A DNA stretch of 18,130 nt. Origin: Bacteroidales bacterium (GTDB lineage Bacteria; Bacteroidota; Bacteroidia; Bacteroidales; F082). The stretch covers positions 1 to 18,130 of the forward strand of contig JAILDR010000207.1 of the NCBI GenBank assembly GCA_024689285.1, read 5' to 3'. The notes beneath the pieces are model-generated. The model searched no databases. It was given only the letters and a program-made list of their open reading frames with translations, and was not told the origin of the DNA. Positions 1-8,483 of this stretch are shown here, piece after piece (positions within the stretch are counted from its first letter, which is position 1; each line of letters begins with the position of its first letter). Position numbers and translations under genes: made by a program.

Positions 1-198
<198 letters not shown>

Positions 199-238
199 CT
201 ATTTTTGTTTGTTCTATTTTTGTTGACGGCCTCCATTG

Positions 239-296
239 GTCAATCTTTATGCCAAATGGGACAAACTGACAAAATGACAAATTTTGGTTTTTGTCC
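239..296 (-). promoter_or_regulatory. Probable dnaK control region with GACAAA repeats and a TTGGCAT-N5-TTGAC element
   Basis: On the plus strand three 8-base units follow one another without a gap: GGACAAAC (259-266), TGACAAAA (267-274) and TGACAAAT (275-282). An inverted unit TTTTGTCC lies at 289-296. Read toward dnaK, TTGGCATAAAGATTGAC occupies 255 down to 239, ending 52 bases before the start codon. A near copy stands upstream of groES, and no TAnnTTTG box was seen on the dnaK side. I infer a stress-type promoter or operator; the protein that binds it is unknown. The divergent M23 gene could share the control. Confidence 0.5.
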
Positions 297-305
297 TCAA
301 CTTAC

Positions 306-335
306 CTTGCGGTATGAAAATTTTGTGTAACTTTG
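306..335 (+). promoter_or_regulatory. Bacteroidota-type promoter of the M23 peptidase gene
   Basis: TAACTTTG at 328-335 matches the -7 consensus TAnnTTTG. CTTG at 306-309, 18 bases upstream, is an imperfect -33 box (consensus TTTG). Expected transcription start is a few bases after 335, giving a leader of about 30 bases before the ATG at 373. Confidence 0.6.
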
Positions 336-372
336 CGCTCTTTAATGCTAATTTTGAATCAGAGACAACAAT

Positions 373-1482
373 ATGAAAAAGTATATCGTCCTTGCCGTTT
401 GCTTATTGGTTTCCATGACCACTCATGCGCAGGAGAACAAGGGATTTTTCCAATGGCTTAAGGATGCTTTTGTGGAATACGACACTATCGTCGTGGATCA
501 GCCATCAATTGAGAACGACACGATTGTCACTGGCGAAGAGGAGGAAGGCGAGGAAGAGGAGGAAGGTGAGGAAATGTCAGAAAACATCCCTATGCCCATC
601 GACACGCTTGAAACCAGCGACCGCTTCCAAAAGGTGGTGCTGTTCGACAATGGTACCTGGCTCTATTACGACCTCGACAAGCCACAGATTCCTGACAGCC
701 TTGTCGACGACCATTGGGAGACCGAGCAGGTGCATTCCTATAACGACGTGGCACTGAAAGACCTTCCTGAGGAGGTTACGCTACTGTTGGTGGATTCGAT
801 ACATGGCTATTGCATTCCCCATCCGGGATACGTGACCTCGCGTTTTAAATATAGGAGAAGACGTCCGCATAAAGGTGTCGATATCGGACTGAACCGTGGT
901 GACGCTGTGTATGCCGCCTTTGATGGCGTGGTGCGTGCCGCCCTCCCGACCAAAATGACAGGGGGCTATGGCAATGTGTTGGTCATCCGCCACCTCAACG
1001 GATTGGAGACCTATTATGGACATCTGTCGAGTTATGTCGTCGGAAGTGGCGACATTGTCCGTGCGGGCGAGTTGATCGGTTATGGGGGTTCTACGGGACG
1101 TTCCACCGGGCCGCACCTCCATTTTGAGACCCGCTATATGGGTCAGGCTTTCGACCCTGAGCGCATCTTCGATTTCGACCGCGGCACTTTGCGTGACGAA
1201 ACCTTCGTGCTGAAAAAGCACTATTTCAACATCCGTTCGCACTATGGGCAAACTGACCAGCAGTCGGCAGCAGTCTCCAATCCGAAGAAAAAAGTATCCA
1301 GCAGCACCAGCACGAGCACCAGCACCGGCAGTGGGAGTGCCCAATATTACACGGTGAAAAAAGGTGACTCGTTGAGCAAAATCGCCAAGAGACATGGCAC
1401 CACCGTCAAGAAATTGTGTCAGTTGAACAATATCAAGGAAACCAAGGTCTTGAGGATAGGACAAAAACTTCGTATTTCCTAA
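373..1482 (+). CDS. Secreted M23 metallopeptidase with C-terminal LysM domain
   Basis: Probable periplasmic peptidoglycan endopeptidase of the LytM/NlpD type, 369 residues. A signal peptide spans about residues 1-20 ([19 protein letters not shown], cut after Gln or just before). A very acidic tract covers about 55-67. The M23 domain runs from about 145 to 265 and has its metal and catalytic residues: H166 and D170 in HKGVDIG, H217 in YGHLS, and H248/H250 in GPHLHFE. It is therefore probably an active enzyme and not a degenerate LytM activator. A Ser/Thr/Gly linker (about 309-322) leads to one LysM domain (about 325-368, [20 protein letters not shown]), which should bind peptidoglycan. The order catalytic domain then LysM is the reverse of NlpD. 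The start is chosen because it gives a complete signal peptide. The gene stands alone between dnaK (divergent) and groES (176 bases downstream), with its own promoter at 306-335. Confidence 0.93.
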   Translation: MKKYIVLAVCLLVSMTTHAQENKGFFQWLKDAFVEYDTIVVDQPSIENDTIVTGEEEEGEEEEEGEEMSENIPMPIDTLETSDRFQKVVLFDNGTWLYYDLDKPQIPDSLVDDHWETEQVHSYNDVALKDLPEEVTLLLVDSIHGYCIPHPGYVTSRFKYRRRRPHKGVDIGLNRGDAVYAAFDGVVRAALPTKMTGGYGNVLVIRHLNGLETYYGHLSSYVVGSGDIVRAGELIGYGGSTGRSTGPHLHFETRYMGQAFDPERIFDFDRGTLRDETFVLKKHYFNIRSHYGQTDQQSAAVSNPKKKVSSSTSTSTSTGSGSAQYYTVKKGDSLSKIAKRHGTTVKKLCQLNNIKETKVLRIGQKLRIS

Positions 1483-1489
1483 AACGCCA

Positions 1490-1556
1490 TTTTGTCACTT
1501 TTGCTGACAAAAACCTGCCATTTGTCCCCCTTTTTCATTTTGGCACGAAATCTGAC
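1490..1556 (+). promoter_or_regulatory. Probable groES control region: inverted repeat plus TTGGCAC-N5-CTGAC element
   Basis: TTTTGTCA (1490-1497) and TGACAAAA (1505-1512) form a perfect 8-bp inverted repeat around a 7-base spacer. TTTGTCCC follows at 1521-1528. TTGGCACGAAATCTGAC at 1540-1556 resembles the element upstream of dnaK at the same internal spacing. No TAnnTTTG box lies between the M23 stop and groES. The inverted repeat could instead be a weak terminator for the M23 gene, but it is AT-rich and has no T tract. About 100 bases separate the element from the groES ATG; that stretch holds only a 4-bp CTCG/CGAG hairpin (1587-1599). Confidence 0.45.
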
Positions 1557-1658
1557 TATCTCGCGCCGTCGTCAGGCAATTGTGGTCTCGCGTTACGAGT
1601 CCCGAAGCCCCGCAGTCAAATAAACGATTAATCAATCAACAACTAAACAAAAATAATC

Positions 1659-1937
1659 ATGGCAAAATTAGCAATCAAACCTCTGGCCGACCGCGTGGTG
1701 ATTGAGCCCGCAGCAGCCGAACAGAAAACAGCAAGCGGTATCATCATCCCCGACACCGCCAAAGAAAAACCTCAACAAGGCACCGTGGTCGCCGTTGGCC
1801 CTGGCACGAAAGACAACCAAATGACCTTGAAAGAGGGTGACAAAGTGATCTACGGCAAATACGCCGGCACCGAGTTCCACCTCGATGGCAAAGACTATAT
1901 GATCATGCGCGAAAACGATGTGATTGCAATCATCTAA
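1659..1937 (+). CDS. groES: Co-chaperonin GroES (Hsp10)
   Basis: Ten-kilodalton co-chaperonin that caps the GroEL cylinder in the cytosol. The 92-residue length is normal for the family. Seen: the opening [18 protein letters not shown], the mobile-loop region [21 protein letters not shown] (about 21-41), then GTVVAVGPG and the conserved end of the fold with [14 protein letters not shown] and a final DVIAII. The start ATG at 1659 follows an A-rich leader with no clear Shine-Dalgarno sequence. groEL begins 125 bases downstream, an unusually long gap for this pair, filled by a palindromic element. The pair is probably co-transcribed from the region around 1490-1556. Confidence 0.98.
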   Translation: MAKLAIKPLADRVVIEPAAAEQKTASGIIIPDTAKEKPQQGTVVAVGPGTKDNQMTLKEGDKVIYGKYAGTEFHLDGKDYMIMRENDVIAII

Positions 1938-1944
1938 TTATCTG

Positions 1945-2023
1945 TTGTAGAGACGCATTGAATGCGTCTCGATAATCGCAAATTATCATAATTATATGAG
2001 ACGCAATCATTGCGTCTCTACAA
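1945..2023. repeat. 79-bp triple-hairpin palindromic element between groES and groEL
   Basis: Outer ends are perfect 13-bp inverted repeats, TTGTAGAGACGCA (1945-1957) and TGCGTCTCTACAA (2011-2023). Inside lie three hairpins in a row: GAGACGCAT/ATGCGTCTC (1950-1958 and 1962-1970, loop 3), GATAAT/ATTATC (1971-1976 and 1982-1987, loop 5), and GAGACGCAAT/ATTGCGTCTC (1998-2007 and 2009-2018). The layout resembles a small non-coding palindromic repeat of REP or MITE type. I see no second copy in this window and no obvious target-site duplication. Being transcribed inside groESL, it could affect mRNA processing or the GroES:GroEL ratio; that is inference. Confidence 0.75.
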
Positions 2024-2050
2024 AACAACAATTCAACAATTAACAATTAA

Positions 2051-3697
<1,647 letters not shown>

Positions 3698-3718
3698 TCC
3701 ATTAAGTTGAAAACGAGC

Positions 3719-3754
3719 AAAAGGCTGACTGCGAAAGCGGTTGGCCTTTTTTTT
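3719..3754 (+). terminator. Rho-independent terminator of groESL
   Basis: AAAAGGCTGACTGC (3719-3732) pairs with GCGGTTGGCCTTTT (3737-3750) over 14 positions including three G-T wobbles, closed by a GAAA tetraloop and followed by T residues to 3754. It lies 22 bases after the groEL stop. Its T tract also contains the -33 box of the next promoter. Confidence 0.9.
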
Positions 3755-3783
3755 GGGTTCCTTTACAAATTTTCCTATTTTTG
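3752..3783 (+). promoter_or_regulatory. Bacteroidota-type promoter of the polyprenyl synthetase gene
   Basis: TTTG at 3752-3755, a 20-base spacer, then TATTTTTG at 3776-3783 fit the consensus -33 and -7 boxes and spacing well. The expected start of transcription, about 3788-3790, falls on a GTG codon and only about 8 bases before the ATG at 3797, so the mRNA would have almost no leader. Confidence 0.75.
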
Positions 3784-3796
3784 CACCGTGAAAGAA

Positions 3797-4576
3797 ATGG
3801 AGCATATCACCAAACCCGTTGCTGCCGAACTGGCAGCGTTTGAGGCTTTTTTTGAGCAGTCGCTGAAATCCGACACCGAGCCGATGAACAGCATCATGCA
3901 TTATGTCGGTGCCACGAAAGGCAAGCGTTTGCGCCCTATATTGGTGTTGCTTTCCGCGAAGCTGTTGGGTGAGGTCAACGAGAAGACCTTGCGTGCTGCT
4001 ACCTTCGTGGAGATGGTGCATAGTGCGACGCTGATCCATGATGATGTGGTGGATGGCTCCGACCTGCGCAGAGGACAGGCCTCTGTGAAGATGCAGTTTG
4101 GCAACCTCTCAGCGGTGCTCTCTGGCGATTATCTTTTGTCCAAGGCCATTCTCCTCATCGCCAATGATACCGACATCCTCAATGAAATGCTCCGCACCAC
4201 CGCCGCCATGAGTGAAGGTGAACTGATGCAAAGCATTGTCACCGACTGCGTCTCGCAGTCGGAAAACCCCACAAAATATCTCGACATCATCACCAGAAAA
4301 ACTGCCTTATTAATGCGCTCCTGTTGTGTGGCCGGTGCCTTCTCGGTGAATGCCAATGAGGAGCAAATACGTCAGATGGCCGACTTCGGCCTCAATTTCG
4401 GCATCCTTTTCCAGTTGCGCGACGATATTCTCGATGGGGAAAACACGGAAATCGCACAGGATCTGCTGCCCGTGTATTTGGAAAAAACATTGGTGGCATT
4501 GCGGAGTTTCCCCTTCTCAGAAACGCTTAAGGTTATGAATGAATTAACTGTGTTCTGCGCAGAGCGACAAGGGTAA
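3797..4576 (+). CDS. Short polyprenyl diphosphate synthase, lacking the region after the second DDxxD
   Basis: Trans-type isoprenyl diphosphate synthase that would add isopentenyl diphosphate to an allylic primer. From the ATG at 3797 it has 259 residues; the family usually has about 320. Seen: GKRLRP (42-47), first Asp motif HDDVVD (81-86), RRGQ (91-94), and second Asp motif LRDDILD (207-213). The small residues A77 and T78 at positions -5 and -4 before the first motif suggest a long-chain product. After DDILD the family normally continues with GK..G.DL..GK.TLP and several helices. Here GENTEIAQD leads directly into what looks like the last helix pair (LEKTLVALRSFPFSETLK to the end). The reading frame is intact, so this looks like an in-frame internal deletion. 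The frame is open upstream to 3707, but the promoter at 3752-3783 and the family N-terminus favour 3797, or GTG at 3788. Activity is uncertain. Confidence 0.85.
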   Translation: MEHITKPVAAELAAFEAFFEQSLKSDTEPMNSIMHYVGATKGKRLRPILVLLSAKLLGEVNEKTLRAATFVEMVHSATLIHDDVVDGSDLRRGQASVKMQFGNLSAVLSGDYLLSKAILLIANDTDILNEMLRTTAAMSEGELMQSIVTDCVSQSENPTKYLDIITRKTALLMRSCCVAGAFSVNANEEQIRQMADFGLNFGILFQLRDDILDGENTEIAQDLLPVYLEKTLVALRSFPFSETLKVMNELTVFCAERQG

Positions 4577-4588
4577 TAGAAATTTTCC

Positions 4589-4596
4589 TACTTTTG
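4589..4596 (+). promoter_or_regulatory. -7 box upstream of asd
   Basis: TACTTTTG matches TAnnTTTG and lies 22 bases before the asd ATG. I see no convincing TTTG box 19-22 bases upstream, so the promoter may be weak or the match incidental. Confidence 0.5.
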
Positions 4597-4618
4597 CACT
4601 TTGTTAATTAAAGAAAAA

Positions 4619-5617
4619 ATGAAAATAGCTGTGGTAGGTGCCACCGGATTGGTAGGCTCAAAGATGCTCCAAGTTCTTGACGAACAGAAGGTTCATATTG
4701 ATGAACTGATGGTTGCCGCTTCGGAACGCTCGATAGGGAAGGAGATTGTTTTTCAAGGTAAGACGCATAAGGTAATCAGTGTGGACGAGGCCATTGGCAA
4801 ACGTCCTGACATCGCTATCTTCTCGGCAGGCGGTGCGGCCTCCAGAGAATACGCCCCGCGTTTTGCCGAAAACGGCACCTTCGTTGTCGACAACAGCTCG
4901 GCTTGGCGCATGGAGAAGGACGTGCCTTTGGTGGTGGCTGAGATTAATGCTGACACGATTAGCGATAAAACGCATATCATCGCCAACCCCAATTGTTCCA
5001 CCATGCAGATGGTGATGGCATTGGCACCCATCCATAAGGCCTATGGCATCAAACGGCTGGTGATTTCAACCTACCAAAGTGTGAGCGGCAGCGGCGTGAA
5101 GGGGATTAACCAATTAGATTATGAAGAAGGACGTATTCAATGCGTCCCAACCAAGCCCGCTTATCCGCATCAGATTTACCGCAACGTGCTGCCTCACGGG
5201 GGCGACTTCTGCGACAATGGCTATACCACCGAAGAGGAAAAGTTGGTCAATGAGACCCGCAAGATTCTGCGTGACCCCAATATTGCCATTACCGCTACCG
5301 TGTGTCGTGTGCCGGTTACGGGAGGCCATAGTGAATCGGTCAATGTGGAGACCTTGAAGCCGTTTGAGATCGAAGAGGTCCGCAGGTTGTTGGCGGCAAT
5401 GCCAGGGGTAGTGGTGCAAGACGACCCGAGTGCCAACCTCTATCCTATGGCCCTCACTGCCTACGACAAGGACGAGGTCTTCGTGGGCCGCATCCGCCGT
5501 GACCACAGTATCGAAAACGGCCTGAACCTTTGGATTGTCAGCGATAATATCCGTAAAGGGGCTGCCACCAATGCTGTACAAATCGCACAATATATCATCC
5601 ATCAGTTTTTCAAATGA
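4619..5617 (+). CDS. asd: Aspartate-semialdehyde dehydrogenase
   Basis: Reduces aspartyl phosphate to aspartate semialdehyde with NADPH, the branch point toward lysine/diaminopimelate, threonine and methionine. It has 332 residues, a usual length. Seen: the nucleotide-binding loop VVGATGLVGSKML at about 5-17, SAGGAASREYAP at 69-80, DNSSAWRM at 91-98, catalytic C126 in NPNCSTMQ, TYQSVSGSG at 151-159, and catalytic H237 in PVTGGHSES. The frame is open to a TTG at 4601, but the ATG at 4619 gives the family N-terminus and a plausible leader after the -7 box. Its stop overlaps the start of ribF (ATGA type), so the two are probably translationally coupled. It links cell-wall diaminopimelate supply to the housekeeping genes downstream, though I see no closer functional link. 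Confidence 0.97.
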   Translation: MKIAVVGATGLVGSKMLQVLDEQKVHIDELMVAASERSIGKEIVFQGKTHKVISVDEAIGKRPDIAIFSAGGAASREYAPRFAENGTFVVDNSSAWRMEKDVPLVVAEINADTISDKTHIIANPNCSTMQMVMALAPIHKAYGIKRLVISTYQSVSGSGVKGINQLDYEEGRIQCVPTKPAYPHQIYRNVLPHGGDFCDNGYTTEEEKLVNETRKILRDPNIAITATVCRVPVTGGHSESVNVETLKPFEIEEVRRLLAAMPGVVVQDDPSANLYPMALTAYDKDEVFVGRIRRDHSIENGLNLWIVSDNIRKGAATNAVQIAQYIIHQFFK

Positions 5618-6549
5618 TGAAAATATTCCGCAACATCATAGAAACCCGCAACATCCCCAATGCCGTAGTCACCATCGGCACCTTCGATGGTGTCCATGTT
5701 GGACATCAGGCCATCTTCAACAAGATGAAGAGCCTGGCGCAAGGCGTTGGCGGCGAGACTGTTGTGGTTACCTTCAACCCTCATCCGCGTCAGGTGCTCA
5801 ACATCGACAGTTCTAACTTGCGTTTTCTCTGCACACCGGAAGAGAAGCTCCAGAAGTTCGAGGAGTTCGGCATCGACAATGTGGTCATCGTCAACTTCAC
5901 CAAGGAGTTCTCACGCACGCCATCTGAGGTATTCGTTAAAGATTACATCATCGACCACATCCATCCCGCTTACATTGTGGTGGGTTACGACCATCACTTT
6001 GGCAAAAACCGTATGGGCGACTTCGGTCTGCTCAACGACATGATGCGGCAATACGGTTTCAAGGTAGTAAGAGTTGAAGCACAGGATGTGGAGAACATAG
6101 CCGTAAGCTCCACCAAGATACGCAACGCCCTCGCTGTGGGTAACGTGAAAAACGCCAACCGGCTGCTGGGCTACAACTATTCCGTCACCGCTGAAGTGGT
6201 GGTGGGCAACAAAATCGGGCGCACTATGGGTTTCCCCACGGCCAACCTCGAATTGCCAAGGGAATATATGCTTATCAAAGGTGGCGTGTATGCTTGTCGG
6301 GTAGATTACGACGGAACGACCTATAAGGCGATGGCCAACATAGGACACCGACCCACCATTGGCGACCGGGGTGAGGACCAGCCTATCATTGAAGTCAACT
6401 TGTTTGACTTCGATGGTGACCTTTATGGCAAACACATCCGTGTCCATTTCATCGACCGTATCCGCGACGAGGAGAAGTTCAACGGACTGGAGGCTCTGAA
6501 AGCGCAACTCGGGCAAGACCGCGAGAAAGCCAAGGAAATCCTATCATGA
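5614..6549 (+). CDS. ribF: Bifunctional riboflavin kinase / FAD synthetase
   Basis: Converts riboflavin to FMN and FMN to FAD in the cytosol. It has 311 residues, the standard bifunctional length. The N-terminal FMN adenylyltransferase domain (about 1-180) shows the nucleotidyltransferase motif GTFDGVHVGHQ at 22-32, FNPHPR, GYDHHFGK and VSSTKIR. The C-terminal riboflavin kinase domain (about 185-305) shows GNKIGRTMGFPTANLEL and the GGVYACRV strand. Two adjacent ATG codons (5614 and 5617) could serve as start; the first overlaps the asd stop. Its own stop overlaps the rlmH start by four bases, so asd-ribF-rlmH form one coupled unit. Confidence 0.97.
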   Translation: MMKIFRNIIETRNIPNAVVTIGTFDGVHVGHQAIFNKMKSLAQGVGGETVVVTFNPHPRQVLNIDSSNLRFLCTPEEKLQKFEEFGIDNVVIVNFTKEFSRTPSEVFVKDYIIDHIHPAYIVVGYDHHFGKNRMGDFGLLNDMMRQYGFKVVRVEAQDVENIAVSSTKIRNALAVGNVKNANRLLGYNYSVTAEVVVGNKIGRTMGFPTANLELPREYMLIKGGVYACRVDYDGTTYKAMANIGHRPTIGDRGEDQPIIEVNLFDFDGDLYGKHIRVHFIDRIRDEEKFNGLEALKAQLGQDREKAKEILS

Positions 6550-7019
6550 AGATATTACTGCTTGTCATAGGGAAAACCGACGAGGACTATCTCATCACCG
6601 GCATCAAGAAATATGTCGGACGGATAGGGCATTACGCCTCGTTCGAGATGAAGGAAATCCCCGACCCCCGCAACCGCAAGACCCTCAGCGAGGAACAACA
6701 GAAGAAAGCCGAGAGCTTCATGCTGCTGCAACAGCTGCAACCTGGCGACCAAGTCGTCCTTTTGGACGAAAACGGCAAGCAATTTACCTCGGTGGGATTT
6801 GCCGACAGTTTGGAGAAGCAGATGGCTTCGGGGGCCAAGCGGATAGTCTTCATCATTGGAGGCCCCTATGGCTTTGCGCAAGAAGTGTATGACAAAGCCA
6901 ATGCCAAACTGTCACTCTCGCCTATGACTTTCAGCCATCAGATGGTGCGGCTGGTTTTCGTCGAGCAGTTGTATAGAGCTTTTACCATATTGAAAGGAGA
7001 ACCTTATCATCACCAATAA
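6546..7019 (+). CDS. rlmH: 23S rRNA (pseudouridine-1915-N3)-methyltransferase RlmH
   Basis: SPOUT-class methyltransferase acting on helix 69 of 23S rRNA in assembled ribosomes. It has 157 residues, the normal size. Seen: IIGGPYGF at about 103-110, which forms part of the S-adenosylmethionine knot, and the diagnostic C-terminus LSLSPMTFSHQMVRLVFVEQ followed by LYRAFTILKGEPYHHQ. The ATGA overlap with ribF fixes the start at 6546. The lipoprotein gene starts 11 bases after the stop, with no terminator between, so it may be co-transcribed. Confidence 0.97.
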   Translation: MKILLLVIGKTDEDYLITGIKKYVGRIGHYASFEMKEIPDPRNRKTLSEEQQKKAESFMLLQQLQPGDQVVLLDENGKQFTSVGFADSLEKQMASGAKRIVFIIGGPYGFAQEVYDKANAKLSLSPMTFSHQMVRLVFVEQLYRAFTILKGEPYHHQ

Positions 7020-7030
7020 AGACAAAAAAC

Positions 7031-7867
7031 ATGAAAGCAATAAAAACTTTACTTATCCTTTGCATCGCGTTTAGCTTTGCATCCTGTAAGAAAGACGTTG
7101 ATATGACGTTGGTGCAGAAGACTGTGCTTGAAAATGCCGACATCCGGCAGATTAAAGCCTTCGACGCTTGGGAGGTGACTATTGTCGCTGACAGCAACAC
7201 TTATGTGGAGCTGGAATACTCCGCTTATTTAGAAAACAAGGTGAACGTTAAGATGCAAGGGACGCAGCTCGAAATCGGCTTCACGGGCTCAACCTATCCT
7301 GTTTTCAACTCCGTCTTTCGCGCTGTCGTTCATACAAACACCATAGAAAGCATTGAGGCCGAAGATGCCGCTGAATTGTATTTTGTCGGACATTTCTCCG
7401 CCACGAGCGACACTCTGTACGTGGATTTGGAGGATGCTTCCGTTTGTAGCGGCTTAGACTATTCAGGACATATCATCGCCATTTCCATCGCAGACGATTC
7501 GGATTTCCTTGATTTCCATTTGTCTGGCTATAACTGTGAGACCAAAGTGCTTGATGCTTCCACTTGTAAAGGTGTATACGACATGAGTTTTCATCTTGTC
7601 GCAACATTAAGCGATGCTTCGCAGTTCATCACTTTCGGAGGCTCAGCTCCTTATGGTATGATTACATTACGAGGTGCCAGCGTGTTGAATGCGGTACAAA
7701 CCGAATTCAGGGAGATGCATGTCGACCTTTCAGATGCTTCTGAAGCCACCGTCGATGTCAGTGAGAGAATCGAAGGCAGCGTAAAAGCCGCTTCCACCCT
7801 GTATTACAAGGGTCATCCACAGATGGAGGTGGAGTGTTCGGAGGATTCTCATGTCATTTCGCTCTGA
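7031..7867 (+). CDS. DUF2807-type lipoprotein, predicted beta-helix with 20-residue repeats
   Basis: Putative cell-envelope lipoprotein of the GIN-domain (DUF2807, 'auto-transporter adhesin head') family; its function is not established. It has 278 residues. A lipoprotein signal (KAIKTLLILCIAFSFASC) puts the lipidated cysteine at C19. The following KKD might act as a surface-export signal, which is inference. From about residue 110 on, a motif of the type D-[AD]-S recurs: D112, D135, D155, D175, D195, (G215), D235, then AAS near 253. From 135 to 235 the step is exactly 20 residues, also visible as GATGCTTC octamers 60 or 120 bases apart in the DNA. This regular step fits one turn of a parallel beta-helix. 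The gene follows rlmH closely, and no separate promoter is seen. The wider neighbourhood gives no clue to a ligand. Confidence 0.85.
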   Translation: MKAIKTLLILCIAFSFASCKKDVDMTLVQKTVLENADIRQIKAFDAWEVTIVADSNTYVELEYSAYLENKVNVKMQGTQLEIGFTGSTYPVFNSVFRAVVHTNTIESIEAEDAAELYFVGHFSATSDTLYVDLEDASVCSGLDYSGHIIAISIADDSDFLDFHLSGYNCETKVLDASTCKGVYDMSFHLVATLSDASQFITFGGSAPYGMITLRGASVLNAVQTEFREMHVDLSDASEATVDVSERIEGSVKAASTLYYKGHPQMEVECSEDSHVISL

Positions 7868-7928
7868 TTTTTTGGCCTAAAATTTGCAAGATTCGTTGTC
7901 TGTTGATACAAACAAACCGAATTATTAG

Positions 7929-7936
7929 TAATTTTG
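7929..7936 (+). promoter_or_regulatory. -7 box ahead of the DUF4468/mevalonate operon
   Basis: TAATTTTG matches TAnnTTTG and lies 16 bases before the ATG at 7953. An upstream -33 box is only approximate (GTTG at 7902-7905, spacer 23). It is the only promoter-like sequence I see before HMG-CoA reductase, whose gene starts 6 bases after the DUF4468 stop, so it may drive the mevalonate genes. Confidence 0.55.
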
Positions 7937-7952
7937 TCAAAAATTTCATGCA

Positions 7953-8477
7953 ATGAAAAAAACCATCCTTTTGTGTGTAGCCTTGTTTTTTGCTGCTTTC
8001 ACTTTTGCTCAGTCTAACCTGCCTATCGACCCGAAGACGGAGAAAATCTGCTTCCGCAAGGTTATCCCAACGGAAGGCTCTCAAGATGAGGTGTTTAACC
8101 GTATTTACAGCCAGTTTATGAACACTTATTACAGAAGTCCTTCTACCATTTTGCAACAAAACGACGGTCGCACGATGAAAGGCAAGCACCAGTTCCAGCT
8201 CGACAATGGCGACCCCGTGAAGTCGAAATGGCCCTGGATTACTTACTATTTCACTATCGAGGTGCGCGAAGGTCGTGTGCGTTATACCCTCACGGATTTC
8301 ATGCAGAAGACGCAGAGCAACCACCCATGTGAGGAATGGATGAACAAAGAAGACCCCATGTATCAGCCTATTTGGGCTAACTATCTGGATCAAATCGCTG
8401 CTTTTGGCGACGACTGGGGTCAGAAGTTTGAGGAGAGTCTCGTCCCCGAAAAAGTCATCGAAGAGGAGGAATGGTAA
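7953..8477 (+). CDS. Secreted DUF4468 domain protein of unknown function
   Basis: Exported protein of 174 residues. The signal peptide MKKTILLCVALFFAAFTFAQ is cleaved near residue 20, with no lipobox. The rest is soluble: a segment PIDPKTEKICFRKVIPTEGS, then EVFNRIYSQFMNTYY, then strands TYYFTIEVREGRVRYTLTDF, and an acidic end VIEEEEW. The pattern 'activated by a short N-terminal strand, helix, then YTxxIxxxxGRYRYxxTDF' is that of DUF4468, a family common in Bacteroidota with no known function. It stands first in the transcription unit with the mevalonate genes, 6 bases before HMG-CoA reductase. That may reflect simple fusion of neighbours; I do not infer a role in isoprenoid synthesis. Confidence 0.8.
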   Translation: MKKTILLCVALFFAAFTFAQSNLPIDPKTEKICFRKVIPTEGSQDEVFNRIYSQFMNTYYRSPSTILQQNDGRTMKGKHQFQLDNGDPVKSKWPWITYYFTIEVREGRVRYTLTDFMQKTQSNHPCEEWMNKEDPMYQPIWANYLDQIAAFGDDWGQKFEESLVPEKVIEEEEW

Positions 8478-8483
8478 ACTAAC

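Noticed and set aside
781..1464. 227-codon minus-strand frame opposite the M23 peptidase gene
   Set aside because: Antisense to clear catalytic motifs, no start signal and no recognisable domain.
1536..1556. Classical sigma-54 promoter upstream of groES
   Set aside because: The TTGGCAC half fits, but the -12 half lacks the GC of TTGC, so I report it only as a shared element of unknown type.
1580..1615. tRNA-like stretch (GTTACGAGTCCC) before groES
   Set aside because: No acceptor, D or anticodon stem can be folded around it; only a 4-bp hairpin is present.
5130..5149. Palindrome-like GGACGTATT/AATGCGTCC resembling the groES-groEL element
   Set aside because: It lies within conserved asd coding sequence with the normal protein motif intact, is imperfect and lacks the flanking GTAGA/TCTAC ends.
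5911..6516. 201-codon minus-strand frame opposite ribF
   Set aside because: Antisense shadow of a well-supported enzyme gene; the translation has no family features.
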